Positions 63,871-64,000 of a DNA stretch of 64,000 nt are shown one piece after another (within the stretch, counting starts at the first letter, position 1; each line of letters starts with the position of its first letter). The stretch covers positions 19,908,001 to 19,972,000 of the forward strand of contig JALIGW010000005.1 in the NCBI GenBank assembly GCA_023053685.1. Direction: 5' to 3'. A program made the translations under genes and the position numbers. The stretch comes from Diadophis punctatus similis (Eukaryota; Chordata; Lepidosauria; Squamata; Dipsadidae). The notes below the pieces were generated by a model. That model was not told where the DNA came from. It saw nothing but the letters and a program-made list of their open reading frames with translations, and searched no databases.

Positions 63871-63951
63871 GGAAGGAAGGAAGGAAGGAAGGAAGGAAGG
63901 AAGGAAGGAAGGAAGGAAGGAAGGAAGGAAGGAAGGAAGGAAGGAAGGAAG
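63871..63951. repeat. (GGAA)n microsatellite
   Basis: About 20 uninterrupted GGAA units after a GGGA/GGAG-rich lead. Confidence 0.98.
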
Positions 63952-64000
63952 TTGTAAGACCTTTTCTGGCTGAAAATGTGGTGCTCTCCAAAGTGCTGGC

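Overview
The window is intronic vertebrate DNA, most likely from a snake or other squamate. Evidence: one split protein-kinase gene with GT-AG introns; Bov-B LINE pieces; tRNA-derived SINEs, one with a Bov-B-type tail; CR1/L2-type LINEs; a Penelope-like remnant; many hAT and Tc1/mariner non-autonomous DNA transposons; and abundant microsatellites. There are no bacterial-style operons, CRISPR arrays or free-standing RNA genes. The species call is inference; the repeat families are read from the sequence.

The only host gene seen is on the minus strand. Six exons between 18736 and 1244 join in phase and encode 225 continuous residues of a serine/threonine kinase domain of the STK32 (YANK) family, best matching STK32C. 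The segment runs from just after the glycine-rich loop, through the catalytic Lys, HRD, a DFN in place of DFG, and APE, to the middle of the C-lobe. The exon with the glycine-rich loop was not found anywhere upstream (18737-64000), so that 45-kb stretch appears to be one long intron. The 3' exons lie beyond position 1.

Repeats by region: 1-14 kb holds SINEs, L2-like scraps, hAT and simple repeats between exons. 13.8-17.8 kb holds a 3.1-kb decayed CR1-group LINE, an opposite-facing 3' piece of the same family and a hAT element built of palindromes. 21-24 kb holds a Bov-B 3' end, a pogo/mariner-like MITE and a hAT lodged at a mariner end. 27-29 kb is a probable 1.9-kb hAT-like element carrying about 780 bp of pure polypyrimidine and a 739-bp inverted repeat. 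30-45 kb is a field of hAT MITEs, many with perfect 8-bp target duplications, one nested inside another. 49.4-50.7 kb is a badly decayed Bov-B, 52.1-52.6 kb an internally deleted mariner and 56.0-56.8 kb a Penelope-like remnant.

The most striking feature is at 58377-62990: a complete Ty1/copia LTR retrotransposon. It has 265-bp LTRs that look identical, a 5-bp target duplication (aagcc), an unbroken 1327-codon gag-pol frame with all catalytic motifs, a polypurine tract, and a primer-binding site matching the anticodon arm of initiator tRNA-Met (half-tRNA priming, as in Drosophila copia). It lies antisense to the kinase gene and looks very young, possibly still mobile. I found no clearly new multi-gene system; the unusual material is this copia copy and the palindromic hAT-like elements.
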